From Ottelia alismoides (taxonomy: Eukaryota; Streptophyta; Magnoliopsida; Alismatales; Hydrocharitaceae), in the NCBI GenBank assembly GCA_037367405.1, contig JAZKJV010010132.1, forward strand, positions 868,001 through 932,000: a stretch of DNA of 64,000 nucleotides. The letters are read 5' to 3'. Under the pieces are notes generated by a model. It did not search any database, was not told where the DNA came from, and saw only the letters and a program-made list of their open reading frames with translations. How positions within the stretch are numbered: the stretch's first letter is position 1; each line of letters begins with the position of its first letter. Shown here one piece after another: positions 1 through 12,190 of this stretch. The translations under genes were made by a program, and so were the position numbers.

Positions 1-250
1 TTTAACGTGGAACCCTACTCCGTGAGGAGCGGGATGAAACCACGGGAGAAGCCCTCAAAGGGGCATATTATGCATTGCACTTTCTCAATGGTTACAGGAG
101 GTCTGGGGCTCCTTATATAGCCTCCTTAGAGCCTCCAAGTCCCACCACTGGTAGATGTGGGACTAAACTCAGTGGTGGGGTAAATGGATCCTGGAGGGAT
201 CCATTTACCAACCTATTACATAAGTGACACATGCTCCAAATACTCTAACA
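1..250 (-). mobile_element. LARD-1-family LTR, 5' part, cut by the window edge
   Basis: This is the reverse complement of the first ~250 bases of the 325-bp LTR seen twice at 18945-19269 and 21438-21762. On the minus strand it starts at base 250 with a TG and reads into the same internal hairpin (bases 178-208) and TATA box. It lies directly against LINE sequence at 251, so the element inserted into the LINE. Whether it is a solo LTR or a whole element cannot be seen, because the rest lies outside the window. Confidence 0.85.
111..120 (-). promoter_or_regulatory. TATA box of the LARD-1-family LTR
   Basis: On the minus strand the bases read CTATATAAGG, the same core promoter found at equivalent positions in both LARD-1 LTRs. 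Confidence 0.6.
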
Positions 251-1107
251 GTTAACAGGTCAACATTCAGATCCATAAAGCATAGCAGCTCTCATGGCCG
301 CTTTGTAAAACTTTCCTTTAATTTTTAAATGAATTTTCTTATCACAGAGAACAACAGAGGTTCCTCTCCACTTTAGCCAGCCTGCATTTATTATATTTTT
401 AACATCTCCATCAATTTCCCCATCATGCTGCAAAATAAATCCCATATATCTAAAGGAATCTCTCTTCTGAATGTTATCGTCACCAATCTTCACCTCGATT
501 CCTTCACCATTGCTTCCATCAAAGGTGCACTCCATATATTCCGTCTTAGCCCTACTTATACGAAATCCTTTAGTCTCCATCTCATGTCCCCAGACCTCAA
601 GCTTCTCATTTGCTCCATCTCTAGTCTCGTCAATTAACACAATATCATCAGCAAATAACATACACCAAGGTAACTCATCCTGAATGTGACTTGTCAACTC
701 GTCCATAATCAAAGTAAAAAGAAATGGACTCAAAGCGGAGCTTTAATGTAAACCAATGTTGATGTCAAAATATCCAGTCTTTCCAAACGGGGTCCTTACA
801 CAAGATAAAGCCCTATCATACATGTTCTTTATGAGGTTAATGTATAGGACATGTACTTGTCTCTTCTCCAAAACTTTCCACAATATCTCTCGTGGGACAT
901 AATCATAAGCCTTCTCCAAATCAATGAAGATCATATGGAGGTTATTCCTTTTAGCTCTATAAATCTCCATTGTTCTCAGCAAATGGTGGTTTCAATCGTT
1001 GAGCGACCTGGAATGAATCCGAATTGGTTTTCTTTTAAGTTGGAAACTTGCCTTAACCTTCTTTCGATCAGACGTTCCCAAATTTTCATAGTGTGACTCA
1101 TCAAGTG
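251..1107 (-). mobile_element. RTE-1: RTE-clade LINE reverse transcriptase fragment
   Basis: Two minus-strand reading frames (about 1096-743, then 733-260) together cover the central reverse transcriptase of a plant RTE-type non-LTR retrotransposon. In order they show the FGF and PGRS region, the DLEKAYD block, and the FADD catalytic motif. The C-terminal part is 90% or more like RTE-2 at 12202. A frame change lies near 735-745, where the normal F-D-x-x-x-G-L-x-Q-G block is damaged. The 5' end is truncated near 1107 and the 3' end is cut by the LTR at 1-250. Without an intact frame or an endonuclease domain it is a dead copy. Confidence 0.85.
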
Positions 1108-1301
1108 ATTTTAGTAATTTACATGCGAATATTTACAAGTGAATTTGGCTCCTTATTTAATGCAAATATGAATGCTAAAATGCAGATTTTATTTACACAT
1201 GCATGAATGCTAATTATTCAATATATGTGATGAAATGCAGCTAATTATTCGGGAACATGGCTTTATTTTCAACTTTTAGAGTGATGAATCACAGTTCATC
1301 A
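1108..1301 (-). mobile_element. Remnant of a Gyp-1-type LTR end
   Basis: The block matches the right-hand ~190 bp of the Gyp-1 LTRs (compare 16160-16351 and 28395-28581), including the phrases around TCGGGAACA and ACTTTTAGAGTGATGAATC. It ends in the same terminal palindrome, here damaged by a one-base loss. The rest of this LTR and its internal region are missing: RTE-1 adjoins it on the left and Cop-1 starts on the right. Confidence 0.8.
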
Positions 1302-2685
1302 CTCATGCACACCCGTCACAACCAAAGGAGAATTCATTGTTTGTGGCCTCAACAGGGCGAGGAGGTCATTTTAGCTACATAGGTGGTTCATCTAGAGGAG
1401 GCAGTGACTTTGGTCGTGGTTGTGGTCATTTTCATACCTCGTGTATTCACCGTCACTAGATTGGTCACCCTTATGAAAAATGTCGGGCAAAGTTTGGGAA
1501 ACCTCCACAAGCACACATGGCTTCTGATTATGACCATACAACAGTAGAGGCAGTAGCACATGACAGTAATGAACAAACAATTTAACTCTTAACCTCTGAG
1601 TATTCATGTCTAATGGGTATGCTGCAATGCTAGAGGCTCCATCCAGTGAGTCAACTCCTACTGCTCATCTTGCAATTCCATTAGGTATCATTGGCAATAC
1701 TGCAACTGTTCGTGTTCGTGCTTGGATCATCGACTCGGGTGCATCCATTCATCTGACAGGAGAAGGTAGCTTATTAACATTTTTACAACCTTCTTCCACC
1801 GTGAAGTTAGTCAGCGTGGCCAACGGGGCTCATTCCCCTATTACCTTAGTTGGAACTACGAAGTTCTCCTCCAAATTCCGTCTTCTTGGTATCCACTATG
1901 CCGATGATTTTCATCTCAGCTTACCTTACCTTCTGTTCATAAGTTGTGTGCTGAGTTAAATTATCGTGTGATTTTTGTTGAGATATTTTTCTACTTTCAG
2001 GACATCCAGACGATGCATATTTTTGATGGGAGATATGAAAAGAATGGACTCTACTATCTTTATATCCCAACACATTCTACCTTTGCTGGTGCTGTGTCTA
2101 TCTCTTCTGGCCCTCTCATATGGCATCACCGTCTTGGTCATCAGTTTGTTCAGTCTCTCTCCGTAATGTTCCTCTATCTGTCTCCACTAAAACCTTTCGA
2201 GTGCGAAGCCTGTCAGTTCGGAAAACATCATAGGACATCCTTCTCGGCCATAGTTGAGTCTTGTCGATCTAATCCCTTTGCGTTGGTTCATTGTAATATA
2301 TGGGGACCTTGTTCGGTTCGCTCTATAGGCGGTCACAAATATTTTTTTTGTTTTTTATTATGATCATAACATATGTTCTTGGGTCTATTTAATAAAGGAG
2401 AGATCTGAAATAAATAAGATTGTTAAATCATATCTCTTGTGCTTATACCTCTCAACAAACAACGTTGCTGAGTGAATACTCATCATCTTCTTGGTATTGC
2501 AAGGTCTCTTCTTTTACATATGAAGGTTCCTAAAACCTACTAGGTGGGGGTGCTATACTCACAACCGTTCATCTTATCAACATGGTACCTTCATCTGTCT
2601 TAAAGGATGTTACTCCTTTTTCTTTACTTTATCCTAATGAAATGATGTTTCCATTGCCACTAAGAATTTTTTTGGATGCACAACT
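1302..2685 (+). pseudogene. Cop-1: copia gag-protease-integrase remnant
   Basis: A broken Ty1/copia polyprotein read in several frames. A gag zinc knuckle lies at 1442-1483, with the second Cys changed to Arg and a stop inside it. The aspartic protease motif DSGAS with the following IHLTG is at about 1732-1755. The GAG-pre-integrase HHCC domain (WHHRLGH, then ECEACQFGKHH) runs at 2118-2230, and degraded integrase pieces run to 2685. It resembles Cop-7 (54618-59285) most closely, for example in the protease region. It is cut at 2685 by the Cop-2 LTR; no RT or RNase H part of it was found on the other side of Cop-2. Confidence 0.85.
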
Positions 2686-5237
2686 TATTATCAATGTGAG
2701 CTCGAGGCGAACTATTCCTACAGTAAATGTTATTTTAATGTTTGATATATCAATAAAAGTTATTGGTTTATTTCACTCCCTGTCTGAAATTAAGTAAATG
2801 AATGCACTATAAGGTCCCTCTGTACAATTAGGGTTATGTACCATGACCATCTTAATAATCATACAACTGTTGTTCAATAATTGAATCATAGAGGCTGGTG
2901 TTTGGATGAATATCTAAGGAGTTAGATTGGGGACTCATCAAACACCATCAAATGATTGTTAAGATATGATCTCCAGCCTGAGTAGGAGATGACAATCCTT
3001 TCTCATATAGGCTGATATCTGACCGACCTCTTGATGCAGGTCCTCTACATAGGAATAGAGATTCGGAGGTGTCAGATTAGTTAGGTCAAAGAGTTGACTT
3101 AACGAGATCGAGATAACCAAAGTCCTATATCGAATACTGTCGTGATATAGGCACGCATCCTCTGATCGGAGACAGATGTATTGCTATATATCTGAGTATG
3201 TACATTTGGCAGACCAATAGGTTGATGACCTAACCAAGGTCTATACACCGGCGAGCTGGTGTGTATATAAGGGCATATGAGTAATACGATCTCTCAAAGG
3301 ATACAGGTTCACTTCTGAACCGGAAGACATGAGCTCACTCATGAGGTATTGGGACCGATCAAATTGCATGCACGGTCGTCGTGCGTTAGAATCATTACAC
3401 GAATTTGAAGGTATGATATATGCTTTTGGAAAGCATATGATCAATACCAAATCCCAATGACCAAGATTGAGAAACTTGATGAAATCATGAAGATGACAAT
3501 GTAAAATTGATCTATATCTTCGGGTTTGATCTCATGTCTTCCAGTATGCAGGATGTACATGTATTAGAAATACCTGAGGGTGATGTGATCAATAATCGAT
3601 TGTATAACTATGATGCTTCCATTCCGAGAGAGTGATGAAACATGTCTGGATTTTAGTGACTTCTCTCAGTAGAGAAGCAATCTGATCTTGGTCCAATATT
3701 GAACATTGATCTGACTGAGATTCAGATGCAATGAGAAGATTATATTTGTGGCCTTGATTAAATCAAGCATCTCTGAGAGATACGTGAGATCTTGATTTGA
3801 GATATGATCTCAATATCCAAATTACTATACGTGGAACAATACAATCGTACTGTCCTTATCTCATAGTACCTGCGGAGAAAGCACATTATTCTTGAAAGAG
3901 TTCAAGAATAATTCCAAGGTTGAATTATATCCGAGCATTGAGAAATGGATAATTAAATGTGATTTAATTATCATGAATAATGTGAATTCGATTCACATTT
4001 TCTGAATGCATGAGGATGATTATCCAATGTAATTAAATGTGATTTAATTAATGAGGATATGGATAATGTGGATAGCACTATCCAATTATCCATGTATATT
4101 GTAAATACGATTTATAATATACATTAGAGAGAGAGAGTTGCGTGATTTATATTTGTTGATTAATTGTTAATGTGATTGGGATTCACATTGAATAGTTAAT
4201 TGAAAATATAATTACATTTCGTTTTGGGTTGTGAATGAGATTCACAAATTTTCAATGGCTTGATTAATATTTTTCAAAAGATAATTTAGAATTATTTTTT
4301 GTGAAAATTATTTTCGACAAAAGTTATAGGAGATATCATGAGATAATGAAATCTCATGATATACTAGGAGATTGACCAAATCCTATCTAACAAGAGAGGA
4401 CGGCTACAACTCTCCATGTCGAAAGGAGTAGCCTCCCCCCTTTTTTTAGGAGTGGACCATTGCCTTCTCATTATCCTATCTCTAGTCAAAGGTGATTTAA
4501 TTTGAGATTAATTATATTTATTTGTCAATATTAATTAATTTAAATTTAATTACTTGTTGATGTGTTTTACCAACAACATCCTAGCCGTTGAAAGGAACAC
4601 AAATCAATCTCATCCGTTGATTGTGTGTTGTCCATGGATTGGGATCCATGGACTCCCAAAACCCTATATAAGAAGAGGCATGCCTGGCTCTTCGAAGGAC
4701 CCCGACTTGACGAAGTCTCTCTACTCTCTTTCTCTCTCTCATTCTCTCGTGCCCTCTTCCTCTTTATTGGGTGGCCGTCCACCCTACGCTAGAAGGAAGA
4801 AGGCCCTCGTCGTCGCCTTGCATTGTGTTTCGACGACTCTTGGTAGTCCATCTTATTTGGTACTTCTCGTTTGCGAAGAAAACATACGATCTCGTGTGAC
4901 AAGATCAGGAGTTCCCTTGCTCGGACAACTACTTGGATTGCGAGATCCCTGCGACTCATCCCCACGCTCGCAAGCGTCTCCTCCGAAGGTCAGACTTGAG
5001 ACAGGAGGCTTCTTCTCTTAGAAGCTCGATTGCAACCACGCTACAACATGTATTTCTATATCTACCATGTGGTTAGACGAAACGATTCATAAATGGTTTA
5101 TGGATTATTTGGTTTCGTCGTTTAAATTTTTTAAATTCCGCTGCACCGAGCAACTAGTATGACTAATCGCTCTTGATCGTATATGATACGATCATCACAC
5201 TTCTGTGATGCGCTTAAGGATCCTCTCGTATCCTTCA
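2686..5237 (+). repeat. Cop-2 5' LTR (2552 bp)
   Basis: A long terminal repeat whose second copy starts at 10730 and runs, interrupted, to 28727. The left end has decayed (TATTA against TGTTA in the other copy); the right end is CTTCA, followed two bases later by the primer-binding site. It contains a TATA box at 4664 and a GC-richer block at about 4700-5020, likely the transcribed R/U5 part. A related LTR pair in the other orientation belongs to Cop-8. The 155-codon frame at 4554-5021 lies wholly inside the LTR and shows no known domain. Confidence 0.9.
4664..4673 (+). promoter_or_regulatory. TATA box of the Cop-2 5' LTR
   Basis: CTATATAAGA lies in a GC-balanced context just upstream of the presumed transcribed part of the LTR. 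It is repeated in the 3' LTR at 13586 and in the Cop-8 LTRs. Confidence 0.6.
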
Positions 5238-5239
5238 AG

Positions 5240-5250
5240 TGGTATCAGAG
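5240..5250 (+). other. Cop-2 primer-binding site
   Basis: TGGTATCAGAG begins two bases after the LTR end and matches the initiator tRNA-Met 3' end used by plant copia elements. Confidence 0.85.
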
Positions 5251-6968
5251 TGAGGTTGACGAAGGTCTTGGATATGATCCATGAACCTACAAAAATTTGG
5301 GCTCGTTTGGGTTCGTGAAGATTTTAGCATTTCAATTTTTGCAGCCCTATCTTGTGATATTTTTTCGACCACATTTAAAATGTTTAAACATGAATTTATT
5401 ACTTAGATAATGTTCCCCATTAAATAAGGAAAATGTGGAATTTGAGTTTGCGTAATTTGGATTCCGTTTTCTCAAGATATGATTGTTTTAATGACCATAT
5501 GTCCACTATTTCGGGGATGGCGGTTAGAGACGTATTTAAGATGTTAATTACTGTTTTAAAATGCCTGGAAATACGTGTTTATCACATGATTTCTGTTTTA
5601 AATCAAATTATCAATCTTCGGAAATTGATTTTGCTTAATTTGGATTTAAAATGAATGAGATATGCTATTTTTTGTTAGTGAGGGTCACTGTTGGAAATTG
5701 CATGTTTATCCAAAACCTTGTGATTGCCATTTAAGAATATTGTGAAATTAGTGGTTAATTTCCTAGAATAATTATTGATAATATTTAGGAAATATTAGAA
5801 CAATAATTATTCCCTTAAATGACATTGCCTCAACCAATGAATGATTAGATTAGATCTAGATCACCAATTGCTTACTTGATACACTTTCAAAACTTGTTTC
5901 TTGAATAGGTTTTGGGAATTTGTCTAACAAATTTCCTTATAATCAAAATGGTTTTGATTATTACTATATGGTATAATTTTAGTTGAAAAATCGATGATCA
6001 TCTCAAGTACAAAGTGCTTGACTCGACATTATTTTTTCCCTAGCCGGATATGGTGTCTAGTCGGGGAGCGTTGGTGTAGCAGGTTGCACCGTGTGTGGTC
6101 TGTCCCACTCCCTCCGGTACTGGCCATGACAACGGGTAGTGAACGAATGATGCCTGAAAAATCATGATGTATTTTCGAATTATTAAAATTCGAATAATAC
6201 GTACTTTGAGATAGTACCACTAATTCACGTAACAATCAGGTTTGATAATTGAATTGGATAGATAATTGATTTAATGATATTAGATTAATTACATCCAATT
6301 GAAACACTCTATTATGAATAGATGCGTATTTCCCTTGGAAGAATTAATTGCATGAATATGATTCGTGATAATTAATTAAAATTTAAATATGAAGTGGAGG
6401 ATAACATGAGTAACATCCATGGTCCCCGGTCAAGGCGAAGGATTCCGTCGCCAAATATTGTATGTAGGAGACGCCTGTCCGAAGTGATAGTGCTTCATAC
6501 GATCCATTTGGATCGGGTTCTTCGCTTCTCGAAAAAGTAAGGACATATACGTAATGACCACGATATCAAGTCCTCATATTATTGGGGCGATATTGGATTG
6601 CGCGTAGCGAGTTGTATTCTTGTTGACGGTTGGTTCAATTAACAATGGGTCAACATCACCTTAAGGGTGGTGGGTTCGGGTGTTAAAGATTGAATTGGGA
6701 AATGCAAGTTGGACTTGCAAGGCGGAATGTGTTCCCGCTTCTCTTTGTTGGAGCCACAGGTTCTCATATTATTGGGATGTGACAAAGATAAAGAGGAGAT
6801 CCCTATAGCGGTAAGTATATCTCTTGCTTTGAAAGTGATCAAGGGAATAAACTTTTAAAGTTGACAAAGCTAGACTAATTTGATGTAAAATGCCTTGATC
6901 AAATGTCATAATTTTTGAATATATATATAATTATATGTTCTAATATAATGCATTCTTAATTTCAGAAA
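5251..6968 (+). other. Cop-2 untranslated leader (1.7 kb)
   Basis: AT-rich DNA between the primer-binding site and gag, without sense-strand coding. It is conserved in Cop-8 (about 52592 down to 51150 on the minus strand). The best conserved part is at 6029-6235, where both copies keep an antisense reading frame of 65-68 codons. I see no gene in the sense direction. Confidence 0.7.
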
Positions 6969-7997
6969 ATGAAGTCCATGAACTCACTTAGCAGGCTTCT
7001 GGAGGTCAACCAGTTGACCGGACCAAATTATTCGGATTGGATCCGTAATTTGGAACTTGTTCTCTTGGCTGAGCGCATAAGTTATGTGCTCACAGAGGAG
7101 AAGTATGAAAGCCCTAATATGAAGGAAGAAAAGCAATACAATGACAAGTATGATGAAGATCATGTCTTGGCTAGATGCTACATCCTAGGTTCACTCTCCA
7201 ATGTTCTTCAGAAGCAGGAAGGGACTTCAGTCCGAGAACATGTAGTCAAAATGTTTGGCTACTTGTCTGAGCTGGAGACCCTTATGCAAACTGATTTCAT
7301 TCTGCTGTCTTTGCTCAAGTCTTTCAATAATTTTGTGGTTTCATTCCACATGAACAAGTTGGACTTGACTAATGCTGGACTTCTTGCTGCATTAAAATCT
7401 GCAGAAGACGTAATGAAGAAAGATGGTCCCTCTGGCAGTGCAATGGTTGCGCAGGTCAAAGGGAAGCGCGGTCGGAAGCATAGTTCTCGGAAGGGCCCAT
7501 TCCAGAAGAGAAAGAAGAAGAATGGAGGAGTTGGCTCATCTTCTACTGCTTCCACACTGATGACATCGAAGAAGACCGATGTCTGTCACCATTGCAAGAA
7601 GCCGGGGCACTGGAAGCGTAAGTGTCCTGATTACATGAAGTCTGTCGACAAAGGTAAAGCCCCTGCAGATATGAAATCTACTTTCATCATTGAAACTAGT
7701 TTTCTCGTTGGACGAGAAGGAAATTGGGTTGTAGATTCTGGTGCTTCTGTTCATGTATGCAATTTGTTGCATTTGTTTCAGGAAACTAGGAATCTGGAAG
7801 AAGGGGAGATAGTCATCCAGATGAGATCTGATGCAAGTGTTACAGCAGTTGCCGTCGGGACCTGTCGACTATCGTTATCTAGTGGTAGAGTCTTAATACT
7901 TAAAGAGTGTCTTTATATACCTGAAGTCAGAAGGAATTTGATATCTGTATCGAAACTTGTTAGAAGCGGATATTCATTCCTTTCTGTAATAAATTAG
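6969..7997 (+). pseudogene. Cop-2 gag and protease
   Basis: A 342-codon open frame. Residues 1-170 are a copia gag of the NQLTGPNYSDW type. A basic stretch follows, then a CCHC zinc knuckle (CHHCKKPGHWKRKC, about residues 207-220), and the protease motif WVVDSGASVHVC near residues 256-268. After the phrase LSNVLQKQ the protein jumps straight to EGTSVREHV, so compared with related gags roughly 35 residues appear to be missing without loss of frame. The frame stops at 7997, before the pre-integrase domain, with frame changes following. It normally packages the RNA and processes the polyprotein; here it is truncated. Confidence 0.85.
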
Positions 7998-9063
7998 TCA
8001 TAAATCATTATGATAAATATATTGCGGATGGTATTTTGATTTCTGGCGGATTCTATGAGTTATGCATTAATGAGCATGTCATGAATGTTACTACCCCTAA
8101 TAAAAACCCTAAAAGATCCAGGGAGAATGGAAATCATTCGAATATGATTTGGCATCAAAGGCTTGGTTATTTATCTGTTGATAGGATCAATAGATTGATA
8201 AAGGATGGACTTTTAGATTTTCTACAGGTTCAATTTTTGCCTACCCGTGAATATTGTATTCGAGGTAAAATGACCATGATGCCTTTTCGTAACAAGGTTA
8301 AAAGATGCGAAGGGATTCTTGACCTAGTACATATCAATGTATGTGGTCCCTTCAGTACCGCGATCCGAAATGAATATCGATATTATTTGACGTTTATTGA
8401 TGACCATTCGCGATACGGGTTTATCTTCCTATGACTCATAAATCTGAAACCTTTGAAAAGTTCAAAGAGTTCAAGGCTTTGGTTGAGAACCAAACCGATA
8501 GGAAGATTAAACGGATTCGTTCTGATCGAGGTGGCGAGTATCTCTCAGATGAATTCAAGGAATACCTTAAAGAGAATGGAATTGTCTCCAATCTCACTCC
8601 TCCTGGAACCCCCAACTTAACGGTGTTGCTGAAAGACACAACAGGACCATCATGGATATGGTCCATTCAATGATGAGCAAAGCTCAACTAGCACTTGGTT
8701 TCTGGGATATGCACTAGAGACTGCAATATATATCCTAAAAAAGATTCCTAGCAAATCCGTACCTAAGACTCCTCATGAGCTCTGGTATGGATCCAAACCT
8801 AGTGTCAAGCACTTGAGGGTTTGGGGATGTTTGGCCCATGCGAAGAACGTGGACGCAAGTAAGCTATAGTCTCGCACTAGAGAGTGCTACTTCATTGGGT
8901 ATGTTAAGGATGGTATTGGATACCGGCTTTATGACCCTGAGACTCAAAAGGTTTTCGTCTCCAGAGGTGTAAAATTTCTGAAGGATGACTTCCTTAAAGG
9001 TCAAGATAAAAATGAAGTGGAGGAAAGGATTCTGAGCTTCCTGAACCAAAAACTGAAGAGATA
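7998..9063 (+). pseudogene. Cop-2 pre-integrase and integrase, broken
   Basis: The pre-integrase core (WHQRLGY, then CGPF, then DDHSRYGF) reads from 8036 to 8434, and the integrase core with DRGGEY from 8431 to 8673. A frameshift near 8620 follows the TPPGTP block. The downstream NGVAE-like part and the extension to the KARLV region are in other frames with stops. The zinc-binding Cys pair near 8250 is damaged (EYCIRGK). As a DNA integrase it cannot be functional. Confidence 0.8.
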
Positions 9064-10717
9064 AATACAGATGAATCACATATACCTCTTCGAAGGAGTT
9101 TGAGGGTGGTTGCACCACCTGAAAGGTATGGATTCCATGTGTCAGGTGAAACTGATAATGATCCTGCTTCATTTGATGAAGCACTCGCGGATCAAGATGT
9201 GGATAGATGGATGCCAGCAATGAAGTCTGAAATAGACTCCATGCATAAGAATGGTGTATGGACCCTAGAGGATCCACCAAAGGGGGTAAAACCCATTGGG
9301 TGTAAATGGATCTTCAAGAGGAAAAGGGGACCTGTTGGGAAAGCATTGACTTTCAAGGCACGACTCGTAGCCAAAGGCTACACACAGAGAGAAGACATCG
9401 ATTACGATGAGACGTTCTCTCCTGTAGCTATACTTAAATCCATCAGGACACTGCTAGTTGTAGCTGCATATCTTAACTACGATATCTGACAGATGGATGT
9501 CAAGACGGCTTTCCTCAACGGATACCTTGAAGAAAATATCTATATGGAGCAGACCCAGGGCTTCATAACCGGGAAAGGATAAGTATGCAAGCTAAAGAAA
9601 TCCGTCTATGGGCTTAAACAAGCTTCTCTTAGCGGGAACATCAGATTTGACGAAACCATAACGAGTTATGATTTTGTGCAAAACCTTGATGAACCATGTG
9701 TGTACAAGAAGCTTAGTGGGAGTACCATTGTGTTCGTCGTGCTTTATGTAAATGACATCGGGAATGATACAAGAATGATGACCAGTGTTAAGATTTGGCT
9801 ATCCCATACGTTTGAGATGAAAGATCTTGGATAAGCCTCTTATATCTTGGTCTGAAGCTGTCCAGAAATAGAGAAAAGAGGATATTGGGATTATCACAAC
9901 ATGGGTACATTAAGAAAATCTTGGAACGTTTCCGTATGGAGAATTCCAAGAAAGGTTTCCTTCCCTTAAGACATGGTATCCACTTATCTAAAGGGATGGC
10001 TTCTCAAAGTGTTGAGGAAAAGAAAGCCATGGTTGAATGCCCTTACACATCGGCTGTAGGAAGCTTGGTGTGTGCCATGATGTGTACAAGGTCAGATATC
10101 TGCCATGCAGTGGGAGTGGTAAGCCGTTACTAATCCTGCTATGGAGAACAACACTGGAATGCAGTAAAAAATATATTTAAATATCTAAGATAGACGCACG
10201 ATTATATCTTGGTCTATGGAGATGGTGATCTCTAAGTTTTGGGATATACAGATTCTGACTTCCAGTCTGATATTGATGATCGAAAGTCGACACTAGGGTT
10301 TGTGTTCTTGTTGAACGGTGGTGCTGTGAGCTGAGAAGCAAGAAGCAGGACACTACAACTGATTAAACAACAGAAGCTGAATACATAGCCACATCGGATG
10401 CTGTGAAAGAGGCGGTGTGGTTGCGCAAGTTCATTCTGGAACTTGACGTGGTTTCCTCTGATACTCCCATCCCGTTACTCTGCGATAACACGAGAGCCAT
10501 TGCCCAGGCAAAGGAGCTCAGATGGCATCAAAAGAGCAATCCCGTAGAAAGGAAATACCACATCATTCGGGAGATTCAAAAGCGAGGTGACATCATCATC
10601 ACCAAGGTGGCCTCTGCCAACAGCGTTGCTGATCCTCTTACCAAACCTTTGACACAGAAGGTTTTCAACCAACATGTAATGAGTATGGGTTTAAGGATTG
10701 TACCTGAATGGTTCTGA
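9064..10717 (+). pseudogene. Cop-2 reverse transcriptase and RNase H, broken
   Basis: The frame 9100-9489 carries the RT start (KWIFKRKRG, then FKARLVAKGYTQ, then ETFSPVA). A TGA follows at 9487-9489. The next blocks (MDVKTAFLNG, VYGLKQ) are in frame but broken by further stops. The catalytic YVDD is changed to YVND at about 9746-9757, which should abolish polymerase activity. RNase H ends in the frame 10403-10717 with LLCDNTRAIAQA and KHHI-like residues. At least six stops or frameshifts are present. Confidence 0.85.
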
Positions 10718-12190
10718 CTAGTAGGAGCTTGTTAGCAATGTGAGCCAGGGGCGAACCAACCATTCCTACAGTAAATGTTATTGTAATGTTTGATATATCA
10801 ATAAAAGTTATTGGTTTATTTCACTCCCTGTCTGAAATTAAGTAAATGAATGCACTATAAGGTCCCTCTGTACAATTAGGGTTATGTATAATGGCCATCT
10901 TAATAATCATACAACTATTGATTCAATAATTGAATCATAGAGGCTGTTGTTTGGATGAATATCTAAGGAGTGAGATTGAGGACTCATCAAGCACCGTCAA
11001 ATGATTGTTAAGAGATTATCTCCAGCCTGAGTAGGAGATACCAATCCATTCTCATATATTCTCTATTTCTTCGATATGGCACTTGATGCAGGTCGTCTAC
11101 ATAGGAATAGAGATTCGGAGGTGTCAGATTAGTTAGGTCAAAGAGTTGACTTAACAAGATCGAGATAACCAAAGTCCTATATCGAATACTGTCATGATAT
11201 ACGCACGCATCCTCTGATCGGAGACAGATGTATTGCTATATGTCTGAGTATGTACATTTGGCAGACCAATAGGTTGATGACGTAACCAAGGACTATATAC
11301 CGGCGAGCTGGTGTGCATATAAGGGCATATGAGTAATACAATCTCTCAAAGGGATCATACAAGTTCACTTCTGAACCGGAAGACATGAGCTCACTCATGA
11401 GGTATTGGGACTGATCAAATTCCATGCACGATCGTCGTGCTTTAGAAGCATGGCACGAATTTGAAGGTATGATATATGCTTTTGGAAAGCATATGATCAA
11501 TACCAAATCCCAATGACCAAGATTGAGAAACTTGTTGATGAAACCATGAAGATGACTGTGTAAATTGATCTATATCTTCAGGTTTGATCACAGGTCTTTC
11601 ACTATGCAGGATCTACAGGTATTAGGAATACTTGAAGGTGATGTGATCAATAATCGATTGTATAACCATGACGCTTCCATTCTGAGGGAGGGATGAAACA
11701 TTTCTGGATTTTAGTGACTCCTCTCAGTAGAGAAGCAATCTGATCTTGGTCCAAGTGTTGGACATTGATCTGAATGAGATTTAGATGCAATGAGAAGATT
11801 AGACGTACGGCCTTGATTAAATCAAGCATCTTTGAGAGATACGTGAGATCTGGATTTGAGATATGATCTCAATATCCAAGTCACTATACATGGAACAATA
11901 CAATTGCCCTGTCCTTATCTCCAAGTACCTGCGGAGAAAGCACATTATTCTTGAAAGAGTTCAAGGATAATTCCAAGGTTGAATTATCTCTGAGCATTGA
12001 GAAATGGATAATTAAATGTGATTTAAATTATCATGAATAATGTGAATTTGATTCACATTATCTGAATGCATGAGTATGAGTATCCAATGTAATTAAATGT
12101 GAGTTAATTAATGAGGATATGGATAATGTGGATATCACTGTCCAATTATCCATGTACATTGTAAATACGATTTATAATATACATTATAAC

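Noticed and set aside
4554..5021. 155-codon frame in the Cop-2 5' LTR
   Set aside because: It is within the LTR; the equivalent in the 3' LTR is not open to the same extent.
5240..5250. tRNA-Met gene
   Set aside because: Only the 3' end complement is present; it is a primer-binding site, as are the similar sites elsewhere.
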